A stretch of DNA of 10,150 nucleotides from an uncultured Bacteroidales bacterium (GTDB lineage Bacteria > Bacteroidota > Bacteroidia > Bacteroidales > UBA932). The stretch is taken from the NCBI GenBank assembly GCA_937900465.1, contig CALCEJ010000065.1, forward strand, positions 1 to 10,150. The letters are read 5' to 3'. This document shows positions 1 through 6,129 of this stretch, piece after piece. A program made the position numbers and the translations under genes. Positions within the stretch are counted from its first letter, which is position 1; each line of letters starts with the position of its first letter. The notes under the pieces were generated by a model, which made no database searches, had not been told where the DNA came from, and saw nothing but the letters and a program-made list of their open reading frames with translations.

Positions 1-137
1 TGCCGGGTCCTTTCGATGTCATCCACTCCGTGAGGGGTAGGAACGAGTACGTAATTGCACATATACTTTCCAACGAGACAGCTGCTCAGCGAGAATGAAA
101 GTGCAAGTACTGCTGCAATTCTAATGATTCTTTTCAT
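1..137 (-). CDS. N-terminal part of a small lipoprotein, possibly an alpha/beta hydrolase (cut by window edge)
   Basis: Reading the minus strand from the ATG at 137 gives 45 open codons that run off the left edge. The product begins MKRIIRIAAVLALSFSLSSC: two basic residues, a hydrophobic stretch, then a lipobox (LSSC) with the cysteine at residue 20. This is a signal-peptidase II type signal, so the protein should be a lipid-anchored envelope protein. After the cysteine comes a stretch with the pattern KYMCNYVLVPTPHG followed by DDIERTR. It resembles the start of some Bacteroidota alpha/beta-hydrolase-fold lipoproteins, but no catalytic motif lies inside the window, so that family call is only a guess. 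The gene starts 55 bases beyond the yggS stop, with a -7 promoter box in between, so it may be transcribed separately. The existence of the gene is well supported; its function is not. Confidence 0.75.
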   Translation of the reverse strand, partial: MKRIIRIAAVLALSFSLSSCLVGKYMCNYVLVPTPHGVDDIERTR

Positions 138-169
138 TTCAGTTTTCAGTTTGTTATTTCCGTGGTTTG

Positions 170-177
170 CAAATATA
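170..177 (-). promoter_or_regulatory. Candidate -7 box (TATATTTG) for the left-edge lipoprotein gene
   Basis: The minus strand reads TATATTTG, a perfect match to the Bacteroidota TAnnTTTG -7 element, 32 bases upstream of the ATG at 137. Transcription would start near 163-166, giving a leader of about 26 bases. No clear TTTG -33 element is seen 19-20 bases further upstream, which would fall inside the yggS stop region, so the site may be weak or may only add to read-through from yggS. Confidence 0.5.
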
Positions 178-192
178 GTTAAAATAATAATG

Positions 193-855
193 TCAATATT
201 CACGCGGACCGAAGATTTCAGTTCCGATCCTTATCATCGTTGCGCCGTGGCGGACTGCGACTGGCCAGTCGTCCGTCATTCCTATTGAAAGCTCAGTAAA
301 CGTATCATCGAGCTCCGGATGAATACTGCGTACCTTCCGCACGAGAGCCGCAATCTTCGCGAATTCCCTGTCGACAATGTCCATATCCTCCGTATTTGTC
401 GCCATCCCCATAAGACCCTTGACAATGACATTGCTGAAAGAATCGTGGGCTAAGACAGAAAGTATTTCTTCCTCAGAAAATCCATGTTTGGTCTCCTCCG
501 AGCCAAGATGCAGTTCCAGGAGGACGTTAATCTGACGCCCATTGGAAGCCGCCCATCTGTCGATTGCTTCGAGAAGATGAAGTGAATCGACGGAATGGAT
601 GAGACTGACGTATGGAAGGACAAGTTTAAGCTTGTTTGTCTGGAGGTGTCCGATGAAGTGCCACTCTATGTCCGGAGGAAGTAGAGGGACCTTGGCCGCA
701 AATTCCTGGGGCCGGCTTTCGGCGAATCTGCGCTGCCCTGCCCCGTATGCCTCGAGAATCTTCTCTACGGGATGAAACTTAGAAACGGCAATGAGGCGCA
801 CCCCGGAAGGGAGCACCTCATTGAAATACTGTATCTTTTCGTAGATACGGCCCAT
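193..855 (-). CDS. yggS: YggS/PROSC-family PLP-binding protein (PLP homeostasis)
   Basis: This 220-residue protein belongs to the YggS/YBL036C/PROSC family. These are single-domain alanine-racemase-fold barrels that bind pyridoxal 5'-phosphate without a known catalytic activity and keep vitamin B6 and some amino-acid pools balanced in the cytosol. The PLP-binding lysine is K26 in the AVSK motif after the first strand. Other family blocks are FAESRPQE (44-51; the FGEN/FGES-type block), WHFIGHLQTNK (65-75), SIGMTDD (190-196), and the phosphate-binding end RIGTEIFG (209-216), with the usual REY terminus. Length is close to the family norm (about 220-235). The ATG at 855 lies 3 bases after the yidC stop and has an AGAGG Shine-Dalgarno-like sequence inside the last yidC codons, so it is the third gene of the DUF349-yidC-yggS operon and probably translationally coupled. 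The FAES instead of FGEN variant is a minor substitution. Confidence 0.93.
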   Translation of the reverse strand: MGRIYEKIQYFNEVLPSGVRLIAVSKFHPVEKILEAYGAGQRRFAESRPQEFAAKVPLLPPDIEWHFIGHLQTNKLKLVLPYVSLIHSVDSLHLLEAIDRWAASNGRQINVLLELHLGSEETKHGFSEEEILSVLAHDSFSNVIVKGLMGMATNTEDMDIVDREFAKIAALVRKVRSIHPELDDTFTELSIGMTDDWPVAVRHGATMIRIGTEIFGPREY

Positions 856-858
856 CTC

Positions 859-2748
859 TTACCTCTTTCCCTTGGCTTTACCCTTGGAAGAAGGAGCGCC
901 GCTACGCTGCTTCTGATACTCGCGCTGCATCTTCTGCGCCTCCTCAAGCCTTTGTTGCCATTTGGATTTGGGGGCGTTTCCTTTCTCATCGGCTGCAGCG
1001 ATTTTCGCGCGGATCGCATCTGCATCGACGAACCATTTCTTGATAATCCAGGTTTCGAGCATCGTGATAAGGTTCGAAAGGAGGTAGTAGTAGCTGAGAC
1101 CGGATGAGAGATTGTTACAGATGAAGAACATCATGATGGGCATCATATAGAGGCTCATAGCCCTCATCATCTTGGCGTTGGGATCATCACCGGTGTTCTG
1201 GCCCTGCATCGTGATTTTCGAGTACAGGAACATGGAAACGGCCATAAGGAGCGCAAACAGCGAGATATGGTCCATACCCAGTATGCTTGTGCCCCAATGG
1301 ATGACATCGTCGTATGCGCTGAGATCCTCAGCCCATAGGAAACGCTGCTGGCGAAGTTCAATGGATGCCGGGAAGAAGCGGAACATGGCCCACAGGATTG
1401 GCATCTGAAGGAGCATCGGGAGACATCCTCCCATAGGAGAAATGCCGGCTTTCTTATACAGGTTCATCGTGGCCTGCTGCTTCTTCATCGCATCTTCCTG
1501 CTTGGGATATTTGGCGTTTATCTTGTCGAGTTCCGGCTTGAGGACCTGCATCTTCGCGCTCGAAGAGTAGCTCTTGTATGCGAAGGGCAGAACGACAATC
1601 TTTATGAATATCGTCATCAGGAGGATGATGATACCGAAGTTCGAAATGAACTTATGGAGCCAGTTGAACAGAGGGATGATAACCCACTTGGTGAACCATC
1701 CGATAAGCCATCCACCGAGGGGGATAACCTTCTCATAGCTATGGTCGTAAGCCTTCAAACCCCGGTAGCTGTTGGGACCGAAGTAGAATTCAAACGGGAC
1801 GGAGAAGTTCTCTGAGGGAGTAATGTCTGCCCTCAGGCTGGCCTTGCAGGACATAAGGTTACGCTGCGCATTATCCTTGGGCATAAACTCAACTGAGAAT
1901 TCTCCGGAGGAGAAATTGCCGGGAGCGCGCATGATAGCCGAGAAGAACTGCTGCTGGAATGCGAACCACTCAATCCTGTTGTCAAACCGCTTGCTGCCCT
2001 TCCTGCCGTTACCGATACTTTCCGGCTTCTTGTCATCCGGGAAATAGTAGTTCAGGCGGGAGTACTGGCTCTCGTTCTTGAATCCCTTCTCCATCCTCGG
2101 GATAACCGCGGAAAAGTCGATGTCGATGGAATTCGCATTGCGCGGAATATAGCCCATCATACCGACGAAGGAAATCGCATTGTCAAGACTGTAGCTGTCC
2201 CCGGGCAGTGTGTACTGCAGCTGGATGTATCCTCCGCTTTCGAAGGGGAGCCGCATCACGACAGTCGAGGAGTCTGACAGTTCGTCGACGATGTCAAAAT
2301 TGAACATCTTCGTATCCACGGCAGTTGGAGCATAAACAATTACGCCCAGACTGCTCTGTCCTTCCTTAAGGATATACAGGTCAGTCCCGTCGTAATTCTT
2401 GTAGTCCTTGACGCGTACGGAAAGAGGCTGCGCGCCCATCGTGGTGAATACAATCTCGAGCTTCTCGTTCTCCAGAGTGTATTTCTTTGCCTCAACTGCG
2501 GGAGCCGCAGGAGCCTCGACAAGCTGAGGCGCTTCAGTCGCGGCGAGAGCCTCCTCAGGATGCTCCGCCCTCCATATTGAGTCAAGACGCCACTGCTCCG
2601 CTGCGCGGACGGCGGCGACTGAGTCTTCGTATGCCTGCTGGATTGCAGCCTGTTCTGCCGCTTTCCTGTACTGGGCGCTCTGATATCCGAAGAATCCGAA
2701 CATCACCAGCGCAATAAGTATGAGTCCGATTACTGAATTCTTATCCAT
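859..2748 (-). CDS. yidC: Membrane protein insertase YidC (Oxa1/YidC family)
   Basis: This 629-residue YidC inserts and folds inner-membrane proteins, alone or with SecYEG. The N-terminal signal-anchor is at residues 5-22. A low-complexity Ala/Glu-rich linker runs to about residue 88. The large periplasmic beta-domain covers roughly 90-335, ending in a YFGPNSY-type motif (322-328) typical of Gram-negative YidC. The conserved Oxa1-like membrane core occupies 345-565, with segments near 347-368, 371-390 (with the groove-basic residue, here K383 in the FIKIVVLPF stretch), 440-459 (the GCLPMLLQMPIL block), 497-510 and 535-563. A Lys/Arg-rich C-terminal tail (KGKAKGKR end) fits a ribosome-contacting tail. 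The start is at 2748, 6 bases after the DUF349 gene's stop, with GGAGG about 11 bases upstream. Length fits the Bacteroidota form, which is longer than E. coli YidC (548 residues). It sits in the middle of the minus-strand operon. Here yidC lacks its common rpmH-rnpA neighbours, at least inside this window. Confidence 0.97.
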   Translation of the reverse strand: MDKNSVIGLILIALVMFGFFGYQSAQYRKAAEQAAIQQAYEDSVAAVRAAEQWRLDSIWRAEHPEEALAATEAPQLVEAPAAPAVEAKKYTLENEKLEIVFTTMGAQPLSVRVKDYKNYDGTDLYILKEGQSSLGVIVYAPTAVDTKMFNFDIVDELSDSSTVVMRLPFESGGYIQLQYTLPGDSYSLDNAISFVGMMGYIPRNANSIDIDFSAVIPRMEKGFKNESQYSRLNYYFPDDKKPESIGNGRKGSKRFDNRIEWFAFQQQFFSAIMRAPGNFSSGEFSVEFMPKDNAQRNLMSCKASLRADITPSENFSVPFEFYFGPNSYRGLKAYDHSYEKVIPLGGWLIGWFTKWVIIPLFNWLHKFISNFGIIILLMTIFIKIVVLPFAYKSYSSSAKMQVLKPELDKINAKYPKQEDAMKKQQATMNLYKKAGISPMGGCLPMLLQMPILWAMFRFFPASIELRQQRFLWAEDLSAYDDVIHWGTSILGMDHISLFALLMAVSMFLYSKITMQGQNTGDDPNAKMMRAMSLYMMPIMMFFICNNLSSGLSYYYLLSNLITMLETWIIKKWFVDADAIRAKIAAADEKGNAPKSKWQQRLEEAQKMQREYQKQRSGAPSSKGKAKGKR

Positions 2749-2754
2749 CTTCCG

Positions 2755-4500
2755 CTATTCCTCCGCTTTTTCCTGTTCCTTCTGTGCTGCTTCTTCCTGT
2801 CTTGAGCGGATCTTTTCACGGAGCTCCTGGAGTTCAGCCTTTGCCGCATCAATCTTTTCCTGCATCTGGGCCTTCAGAGTCTCAGCGCCCTTGGACGTAC
2901 CGAAGAATCCGATGTTGTTCTCATAAGTTCGGATATCCTGCTGGAGCTGGTTGAATTTCTCCATAAGCGCGTCCTTGGGTGCCGCAGAACCTCCGCTACG
3001 GCGTCCCCTTTCGTGACGGTCGTCAGAGCGGCGTCCGAACGCGGGGAATTTCTCCTTCATCGCGGAGCGGTACTGCGAGTTAATGCTTTCCTTAAGTTTA
3101 AAGGGAACGAATCCGATAGCATCCCATTCAGCCTGGAATTCCTTTGCCTTTGCAAGGTCAGCCTCCGCATCGCCGGTAAGCTCATATGCGGAGATATTCT
3201 CGATGAGAGCCTTCTTGGCCTTGAGGTTAGCGCCCATATCGTTTCCGCCCTGAACCGCGTTCTTGTCCCTCTGCTGGAAGAAAGCATCGCAAGCGGCGCG
3301 GAAACGTTTCCAGAGCATCTCACTCTTCTTACGTGGAACAGCACCGATTTCCTTCCATTGCTTCTGGAGATTGATAATCTCCTCGGTGGTTTTCTTCCAT
3401 TCCTTGCTGCCTCTGAGAGCCTCGACACGCTCGATGATGGCGAGTTTCTTCTCGAGGTTCTCGTTCATACCTTCCTTGAACTTGTTGTAGAAGACTCTCT
3501 TCTTGCTAAAGAAGGCGTCGCAGGCGGCGCGGAAGCGCTCGTAAATCTTCTGGTTGTCCTTTTTCGGGGCCATTCCGATCTTCCTCCACTCAGCCTGGAT
3601 TTCTTCGATGGCCTTTGTAAGCTTATTCCATTCGCTGGAGGACGTAATATCCCGCGCTGCTATTTCCTCAACCCGTTCGCAGAGTTCTTCCTTTGCCTTG
3701 AGGTTTTCAATCATTGAGGCCTTGAGCTCGTCAAAATGGGCCTGATATTTCTTATTGACGAGGGAGGTGGCGGCGCGGAAACGCTCCCAGATTGACTCCC
3801 TGAATTCCTTCGCTACGGGTCCCAGCTCCTTCCACTGCTCGTGCAGGTGCTGCAGGACGCGGAAGGATTCCACTGCGTCAGCTTCCGGGGCGGCAAGCGC
3901 CTCAGCCTGCTCGCAGAGTTCTGTCTTTGCCTCGAGATTCTTCTTGAAATCGAGGTCGCGGAGGTCCCTGTTGATGGCGACGAGGTCGTAGAATTTCTCG
4001 ACGTAAAGCTGATATGTGTCGTTTATATCGCGTACGGATGGTGCAGGAACGGGGCCGGTCGCTCTCCACTCATTCTGGATTTCGCGGAACTTGGGGAATG
4101 CGTCCTTCATTTCGAGGTCTCCTTCCACAAGGGTCTTGAGATCTTCGACGATCCGCTGCTTTTTCTCGAGGTTCACTGCTTTTTCCGCTTCCAGACGCTT
4201 GTTGTATTCCGTCCTTGCCGCACGGTATTCCGTGTATATTTCCTTGAATGCAGCCTCAAGGACGCCGAACTGGACTTCCGTGTCCTGCCCGGCTTCGGCT
4301 TTTTCACGGATCAGCCTCTTGTAGAAAGCGCTCTTGAGGTTCTCAACCTCTGAGCTCCTTGAAAGGCGGTCCTGCGAATCATTGATCTCCTTGAGCATTG
4401 CGGTAAGTTCCACAAGAGTCTTGGAGGAAATGTCTACATCTGAAATAACCTCGGTTACTTCAGTTACTTCAGTTACTTCAGGCTTTATATTTTCACTCAT
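2755..4500 (-). CDS. DUF349 repeat protein, five coiled-coil repeats
   Basis: This 581-residue, highly charged, almost entirely helical cytosolic protein has no signal peptide or membrane segment. It contains five DUF349 units, each centred on a conserved tryptophan followed by a G and a hydrophobic-proline pair: W145 (ATGPVP), W223 (ELGPVA), W305 (KIGMAP), W382 (EIGAVP) and W459 (AIGFVP). Each is followed by a helix of the type (Y/W)xRFRAAxDAFF, clearest in units 3 and 4 (near 323-331 and 399-408). A Gly/Arg-rich hinge (489-504) leads to a final coiled coil ending in a Glu/Lys-rich tail. The family is widespread in Bacteroidota; its biochemical role is not settled and I infer none. It is the first gene of the operon with yidC and yggS, 6 bases before yidC, and is driven by a strong promoter just upstream. 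The N-terminus carries an EVTEVTEVTEV run from a 9-base tandem repeat. ATG at 4500 is the only start that fits the promoter. Confidence 0.92.
   Translation of the reverse strand: MSENIKPEVTEVTEVTEVISDVDISSKTLVELTAMLKEINDSQDRLSRSSEVENLKSAFYKRLIREKAEAGQDTEVQFGVLEAAFKEIYTEYRAARTEYNKRLEAEKAVNLEKKQRIVEDLKTLVEGDLEMKDAFPKFREIQNEWRATGPVPAPSVRDINDTYQLYVEKFYDLVAINRDLRDLDFKKNLEAKTELCEQAEALAAPEADAVESFRVLQHLHEQWKELGPVAKEFRESIWERFRAATSLVNKKYQAHFDELKASMIENLKAKEELCERVEEIAARDITSSSEWNKLTKAIEEIQAEWRKIGMAPKKDNQKIYERFRAACDAFFSKKRVFYNKFKEGMNENLEKKLAIIERVEALRGSKEWKKTTEEIINLQKQWKEIGAVPRKKSEMLWKRFRAACDAFFQQRDKNAVQGGNDMGANLKAKKALIENISAYELTGDAEADLAKAKEFQAEWDAIGFVPFKLKESINSQYRSAMKEKFPAFGRRSDDRHERGRRSGGSAAPKDALMEKFNQLQQDIRTYENNIGFFGTSKGAETLKAQMQEKIDAAKAELQELREKIRSRQEEAAQKEQEKAEE
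4455..4481 (-). repeat. 9-bp tandem repeat, three perfect copies, in frame in the DUF349 gene
   Basis: The plus strand shows TTACTTCAG three times in a row without mismatch (4455-4463, 4464-4472, 4473-4481). A degenerate fourth copy lies on the 4454 side. On the coding strand it encodes the Glu-Val-Thr run at residues 8-18 of the DUF349 protein. As a multiple of three, gain or loss of a unit would change length without a frameshift. Confidence 0.9.
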
Positions 4501-4527
4501 ATTGACAAGATTTTATTGTTCGGGTTG

Positions 4528-4559
4528 CAAATATAATCAACTATGTTGATTTTGGCAAA
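4528..4559 (-). promoter_or_regulatory. Promoter of the DUF349-yidC-yggS operon
   Basis: On the minus strand TTTG (4559-4556) is followed by 20 bases and then TATATTTG (4535-4528), a full match to the Bacteroidota sigma-ABfr consensus TTTG-N19/20-TAnnTTTG. Transcription should begin near 4521-4524, leaving a leader of only about 21-24 bases before the ATG at 4500. The promoter lies in the 80-base gap behind trmD, so the operon can be expressed independently of trmD. No terminator is evident between trmD and this promoter. Confidence 0.82.
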
Positions 4560-4580
4560 CGGAGGGCTCCACTTTATCCC

Positions 4581-5258
4581 TTAGTCGTGAAGGAGTCCGG
4601 GGCGGCGTTCACGCGTCCGCTCCAGGGCCTGGGCATCCTGCCACTCGCGAATAAGTTTAGGATTTCCGCTCAGAAGCACATCCGGGACCTTCCATCCGTT
4701 GAATTCCACAGGGCGGGTATATACCGGAGGCGAGACAAGACCGTCCTGGAAACTGTCGCTCAGGGCCGATGTCTCGTCAGTAAGCACGCCCGGAATCAGT
4801 CTGATAATACTGTCAGCAAGAAGCGCCGCGGGAATCTCTCCCCCGCTCACGACGTAATCACCAACGGAAATTTCCCGTGTTACAAGGTGTTCTCTTATTC
4901 TTTCGTCGATTCCTTTGTAATGACCGCAGAGGATTATGATGTTCTCCTTCAGCGACAGCTCGTTTGCGATGCCCTGGTCAAGGATTTCTCCGTCCGGAGC
5001 CATATATATGACCTCGTCGTAATCCCTTTCTTTCTTAAGGTCCTCTATAATCCTGAAAACCGGTTCCACCATCATTACCATCCCGGCGTCACCGCCATAG
5101 CTGTAATCATCGACATTCTGGCGCGGCCCCAGCCCATATTCCCTGAGGTTATGGACGTGTATTTCCACAAGGCCCTTCTTCACTGCCCTGCCGGGGATGG
5201 AATAGCTCAGCGGGCTTTCAAGGAGTTCTGGAACTACCGATATTATATCTATTCTCAT
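4581..5258 (-). CDS. trmD: tRNA (guanine-N1)-methyltransferase TrmD
   Basis: TrmD uses S-adenosylmethionine to methylate N1 of G37 next to the anticodon in tRNAs reading CNN codons for Leu, Pro and Arg, which prevents +1 frameshifting. From the ATG at 5258 the protein has 225 residues. It starts MRIDIISVVPEL, which matches the family N-terminus. Family blocks follow: NVDDYSYGGDAGMVM (48-62), LCGHYKGIDERI (110-121) and SVGDYVVSGGEIPA (131-144); the last two are the trefoil-knot loops that bind the methyl donor. The catalytic region is SDSFQDGL (167-174) with D168 as the probable general base and VYTRP (179-183). R153 corresponds to the conserved Arg of the IRLIPGVL segment. An upstream ATG at 5279 is in frame but would place the -7 box inside the coding region and add seven atypical residues, so I prefer 5258. 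The gene is transcribed divergently from the coiled-coil/zapA unit. It is not adjacent to rpsP or rplS here. Confidence 0.96.
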   Translation of the reverse strand: MRIDIISVVPELLESPLSYSIPGRAVKKGLVEIHVHNLREYGLGPRQNVDDYSYGGDAGMVMMVEPVFRIIEDLKKERDYDEVIYMAPDGEILDQGIANELSLKENIIILCGHYKGIDERIREHLVTREISVGDYVVSGGEIPAALLADSIIRLIPGVLTDETSALSDSFQDGLVSPPVYTRPVEFNGWKVPDVLLSGNPKLIREWQDAQALERTRERRPGLLHD

Positions 5259-5266
5259 ATTTGCTA

Positions 5267-5274
5267 CAAAAATA
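5267..5274 (-). promoter_or_regulatory. Candidate -7 box (TATTTTTG) of trmD
   Basis: The minus strand reads TATTTTTG, matching TAnnTTTG, only 8 bases before the chosen trmD ATG at 5258. The transcript would start around 5260-5263, making it nearly leaderless. No TTTG is found at the normal -33 spacing; the nearest (5307-5304) leaves a 29-base spacer, which is too long. An AAGGA sequence further upstream (about 5287-5283) could serve the alternative ATG at 5279 if transcription begins higher up. Confidence 0.45.
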
Positions 5275-5351
5275 CACATTTTCCTTCACATATCACCTGT
5301 GTCCAAATCTTTTTAAAAAATTTTAATAAGTATTGATTTGTTTAAAAAATT

Positions 5352-5381
5352 TTTGCGTGGAAAAAATAATGTTTATATTTG
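5352..5381 (+). promoter_or_regulatory. Upstream plus-strand promoter P1
   Basis: TTTG at 5352-5355, an 18-base spacer, then TATATTTG at 5374-5381 give a near-perfect Bacteroidota promoter within an AT-rich tract. The predicted start is near 5386-5389. It lies about 180 bases before the next coding start, and a second promoter sits closer to that gene, so P1 drives either a long structured leader or a separate small RNA. Confidence 0.72.
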
Positions 5382-5387
5382 CATCCG

Positions 5388-5486
5388 GAAAGACGCTTTT
5401 TACTAACCTGAAATTAACCTTCTTCAAGGTAATACACTACTAACACTAACCCGTTTGACGCCCGCAGTGATGCGGGCGTCAAAACG
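5388..5486 (+). ncRNA. Putative small RNA or structured leader downstream of P1
   Basis: The roughly 100 bases after promoter P1 have no open reading frame of note but contain two hairpins: a small one (ACCTT 5417-5421 with AAGGT 5426-5430, CTTC loop) and the strong 12-bp hairpin at 5454-5483. Between them is a C/A-rich, G-poor unpaired segment with the pentamer CTAAC repeated (near 5403, 5440 and 5446). A G-poor single-stranded stretch capped by a strong hairpin is a common small-RNA layout. It could equally be the 5' leader of the coiled-coil/zapA transcript. I do not recognise a known RNA family. Confidence 0.35.
5454..5483 (+). other. Perfect 12-bp GC-rich inverted repeat (hairpin)
   Basis: TTTGACGCCCGC (5454-5465) and GCGGGCGTCAAA (5472-5483) are exact reverse complements around the 6-base loop AGTGAT. 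The hairpin would be very stable as RNA from either strand. It is not followed by a T tract on either side (plus-strand flank ACGTATATGGG), so it is not a textbook intrinsic terminator. It could end the P1 transcript, protect its 3' end, or be an operator between P1 and P2. Confidence 0.8.
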
Positions 5487-5512
5487 TATATGGGACTTTT
5501 GTTAAATTTTCA

Positions 5513-5544
5513 TTTGTATTTTTTACCAAAATAGACTATTTTTG
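5513..5544 (+). promoter_or_regulatory. Gene-proximal promoter P2 for the coiled-coil/zapA unit
   Basis: TTTG at 5513-5516, a 20-base spacer and TATTTTTG at 5537-5544 match TTTG-N19/20-TAnnTTTG. The predicted start is near 5549-5552, which leaves about 20 bases before the ATG at 5571. No promoter is seen between this point and the 6S-like RNA, so P2 (with or without P1) should also supply zapA and that RNA. Confidence 0.75.
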
Positions 5545-5570
5545 TCCGTTGTAGTATATTCGAAGCGGTT

Positions 5571-5840
5571 ATGCTTGAAGATATTAGATTGGATATTGAG
5601 AAGCTGATTGCCCTCTACGAGGCTGTGAAGGCGGAGAATGCAGTTCTTCGCGGGGAGTTACGTAAGAGCAGTGAAGCCGCGGAGAACTACAAGGGAAAGG
5701 TATCGGAGCTAGAGCAGCAGATATCCACTCTTACCCTGGCAGGCGCTTTCACCGGCGGCGGGGACAATTCCGCCGCAAAGGAAAAGATAGACAAACTTAT
5801 CAAGGAGATCGGTAAATGTATCTCCCTGTTGGAGGGTTGA
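5571..5840 (+). CDS. Small coiled-coil protein upstream of ZapA (possible ZapB-like partner)
   Basis: This 89-residue acidic protein has no signal or membrane segment. Residues 1-55 form an almost unbroken heptad-type coiled coil (leucine-rich, with KAENAVLRGELRKSSE in the middle). A Gly-rich break (GAFTGGGD, 58-65) follows, then a second helix with the pattern KIDKLIKEIGKCISLLEG at the C-terminus. It ends one base before zapA, so the two are almost certainly cotranscribed and translationally coupled. Such a short coiled-coil gene just before zapA is, as I recall, a usual Bacteroidota arrangement. By size, shape and linkage it could be a division-ring partner comparable to ZapB of E. coli, but this is inference from context; I cannot show homology to ZapB. 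The ATG at 5571 lacks a clear Shine-Dalgarno sequence but sits correctly behind promoter P2. Confidence 0.85.
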   Translation: MLEDIRLDIEKLIALYEAVKAENAVLRGELRKSSEAAENYKGKVSELEQQISTLTLAGAFTGGGDNSAAKEKIDKLIKEIGKCISLLEG

Positions 5841-5841
5841 T

Positions 5842-6129
5842 ATGGACAGGAAAATATCTTTTATTATCGATGGCAAGAAGTACAACGTTACCGCTCACAA
5901 TGAGGAGCAGGAACAGATGTACCGAAGGGCTGCCGCAACGATAAACGCAAAGATGGAATCCTTCTCCAATTCCCATCCGGACAGGCAGAGAATAGAAATC
6001 ATGACGCTCGTGGCCCTCAATGAGAGCGTGCGCCGTTTCGATCTCCAGAATGAACTCGAATCTGTCAAAGGCGAGGCTGGAAAACTGTCGCAGGATCTTC
6101 GCGACTACCTCGGTTCCCAGGAAAAGTAA
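5842..6129 (+). CDS. zapA: Cell division protein ZapA
   Basis: This 95-residue protein matches the ZapA family, small cytosolic proteins that bind FtsZ, cross-link its protofilaments and stabilise the Z ring. The N-terminal half is the globular FtsZ-binding part: strand KISFIIDGKKYNVTA (4-18) followed by the EQEQMYRRAAATINAKM helix (22-38), which carries the family's E...YxRxAAxxIN pattern. The block IEIMTLVALNESVRRFDL (51-68) is the conserved L.ALN helix, and the remainder is the dimer/tetramer coiled coil. A strong GGAGGG Shine-Dalgarno (5831-5836) lies five bases before the ATG, inside the end of the upstream gene. It is the last protein gene before the 6S-like RNA. Length is normal for the family (about 95-110). 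Confidence 0.93.
   Translation: MDRKISFIIDGKKYNVTAHNEEQEQMYRRAAATINAKMESFSNSHPDRQRIEIMTLVALNESVRRFDLQNELESVKGEAGKLSQDLRDYLGSQEK

Noticed and set aside
55..288. Plus-strand open frame of 77 codons at the left edge
   Set aside because: It overlaps the yggS C-terminus and the lipoprotein start on the opposite strand; both of those have clear family or signal-peptide features, while this frame has none.
3013..3717. Plus-strand open frame of 234 codons
   Set aside because: Antisense to the DUF349 repeats. The long frame is a by-product of the charged, Glu/Lys-rich codon pattern, and there is no promoter or recognisable motif.
4587..5336. Plus-strand open frame of 249 codons
   Set aside because: Lies antisense over the whole of trmD, which is unmistakable by its knot and catalytic motifs; the frame shows no family features.
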